DNA of 64,000 nucleotides, from positions 30,482,322 through 30,546,321 of the forward strand of contig OX328123.1 in assembly GCA_946811695.1 (NCBI GenBank), read 5' to 3'. Each line of letters begins with the position of its first letter. The stretch's first letter is position 1. The position numbers and the translations under genes are program-made. Under the pieces are notes generated by a model. It saw only the letters and a program-made list of their open reading frames with translations, searched no databases and was not told where the DNA came from. The DNA comes from Gonocerus acuteangulatus (Eukaryota; Arthropoda; Insecta; Hemiptera; Coreidae). Shown here one piece after another: positions 62,818 to 64,000 of this stretch.

Positions 62818-63087
62818 CGCAGGAACTGCACTCGCAGAAACTTTCCTTTCATATCCCTAGAGCTATTAGTAAAGAAAAGAAGCAGTTATTGGTGGATTTT
62901 GATCTTTCATGAAAAATACGAAATAAAATCTCCTAAAGAATTATTTAATATGCACCAAATGGAAACTGACAGTATCATAAGCGGAAATTACTCCACCGCC
63001 CTTTCAACCGGCACTTCCGGATTGCGTCACGAGGTCAACCTCAGAAGCGGGTTTCCTCCCTGTGGAAGGAGAGAGGAAACGAGCTAA
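62818..63087 (+). mobile_element. Family A element A9, short deletion derivative (270 bp)
   Basis: GTCCGACGCGCAGGAACTGC at the 5' end. The 3' end has a stem GTTTCCTC / GAGGAAAC and ends GAGCTAA. CACTTCCGGATTGCGTCACG is shared with other copies. The internal blocks and AT tract are deleted. Its frame of 123 codons (62716-63087) is not a gene. Confidence 0.7.
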
Positions 63088-63321
63088 AACTCCCCGTTTA
63101 TTTATTTGAATTTTAACGTCCACTCTATCGTAACACAGCTTTTCGGCACGGGTTATCAATCGAAAGAAAAGGCACCACCCCTAGGGGTACGGGATTGCTC
63201 ACGCCTTGACGTATTCGGCCACCGGACCTCTCGTAATGAGTGAAGGTCGCAATTATTGGTAGTCAAAAAATGCTCGTGAATCGTTAAGCTGGCGAATAAT
63301 AGATACTTGTTAAACTAATCT

Positions 63322-63352
<31 letters not shown>

Positions 63353-64000
63353 GAATATTACATTATAGAATATGTTTGCAGAAAAAAGGACCTTAGCAAC
63401 ATTGGAATCACGTGGTTGGAGCACATGACTTGAGTCCTTCTCTAGGCTAGTAGGCCTTCGATCTACCAAGGACTCGCTGCAGGGGTCTCTCTCTCTCTCT
63501 CTCTCTCGTCCATCAAACTCTCCTTCTCTCTGGAAGTCTCTCACTGTCTCTTCCTCTCGTTGCCTGACAAATGTTCCCTACTCACGCACGGCCGCCAGGA
63601 TTCTGTCTCCATTACATCCTTTATATGTTCTCAAGACACTCACTTCCATTTTCTAGTTGCTCTTTGTAATTCACTTAGCCCCCTACACTCTCTATCTCCT
63701 TCTTCTATTTCTTCATTTATTTCATTCACTTAAAAAGGTACTAATGTTCTCTGAACTAGGAACAATGTGCCACTGGATTTACTAATCGTTCCATTTCCTG
63801 TGCTTCGATTTCGTGGCTGATCCTGAGGAAGAGTCATCCACCAAACCTGAAGAATGAATCACAAAGAGTTCTCAGCTGCAGAAACCTGCACGTACTTTTG
63901 ATCTCACTGTAATTTCAGTTTTCTAGCGCAGGATTCATTGGACTATGTGGTGCATTCCTTTTGAAAACGATTTTCCAGTAGAAAAGGCACTCAAAAGAAC
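63088..64000. other. Unrecognised; poly(A) and (CT)n simple repeats
   Basis: A-run at 63322-63348 and (CT)n at 63485-63508. The 63540-63960 part is pyrimidine-rich on the plus strand with no supported exon. Confidence 0.4.

Overview
This is a repeat-dominated, AT-rich eukaryotic window, most likely from an arthropod. The clues are mariner-type transposase remnants, an I-like LINE, a Ty1/copia remnant and a SINE whose head is a 5S rRNA of arthropod type. I found no intact host gene, exon chain or RNA gene. Every protein match I can support is a decayed transposable-element gene. Most long reading frames are translations of (AT)n microsatellites or of noncoding repeats.

The main theme is one family, called family A here. 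It accounts for about ten whole or partial copies at about 8.0, 10.8, 11.1-13.0, 37.0-38.8, 44.3-45.6, 45.9-47.3, 47.4-52.0, 48.1-51.0, 55.9-57.0 and 62.8-63.1 kb. Each complete copy starts GTCCGACTCGCAGGAACTG, with TTAGCGCGGTT just inside. It carries tandem internal blocks and, in most copies, an (AT)n tract at a fixed place. It ends in a hairpin followed by (GC)GCTAA. Four copies sit inside other repeats whose uninterrupted relatives are also in this window. The insertion point lies in or next to an A-rich run. The architecture resembles Helentron-associated elements (HINE/DINE-1 type); that assignment is inference.

Layout. 0.2-1.9 kb: inverted-module element with 4-bp target duplication. 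4.3-7.8 kb: two 5'-truncated LINE pseudogenes in opposite orientations. 7.9-14 kb: family A and a 234-bp MITE. 14.4-21.3 kb: nested inverted repeats, including two 1-kb elements whose ends carry the CACAGTG heptamer, and two copies of a GGGTC-ended MITE. 26.4-27.3 kb: palindromic element with a 14-bp direct repeat. 28.3-30.5 kb: Helitron 5' end and a copia pol pseudogene. 30.5-37.4 kb: a giant inverted repeat (3.0-kb arms, 0.86-kb spacer). 38.8-39.3 kb: a 5S-rRNA-derived SINE inserted in a tRNA-derived SINE. 41-45.8 kb: mariner and DDE transposase remnants, and a 35-bp minisatellite. 45.9-52 kb: nested family A copies. 52-64 kb: small palindromes, microsatellites, another mariner and old repeats.

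No genes here work together as a pathway. The logic of the region is successive nested insertion, and relative ages can be read from which element interrupts which.
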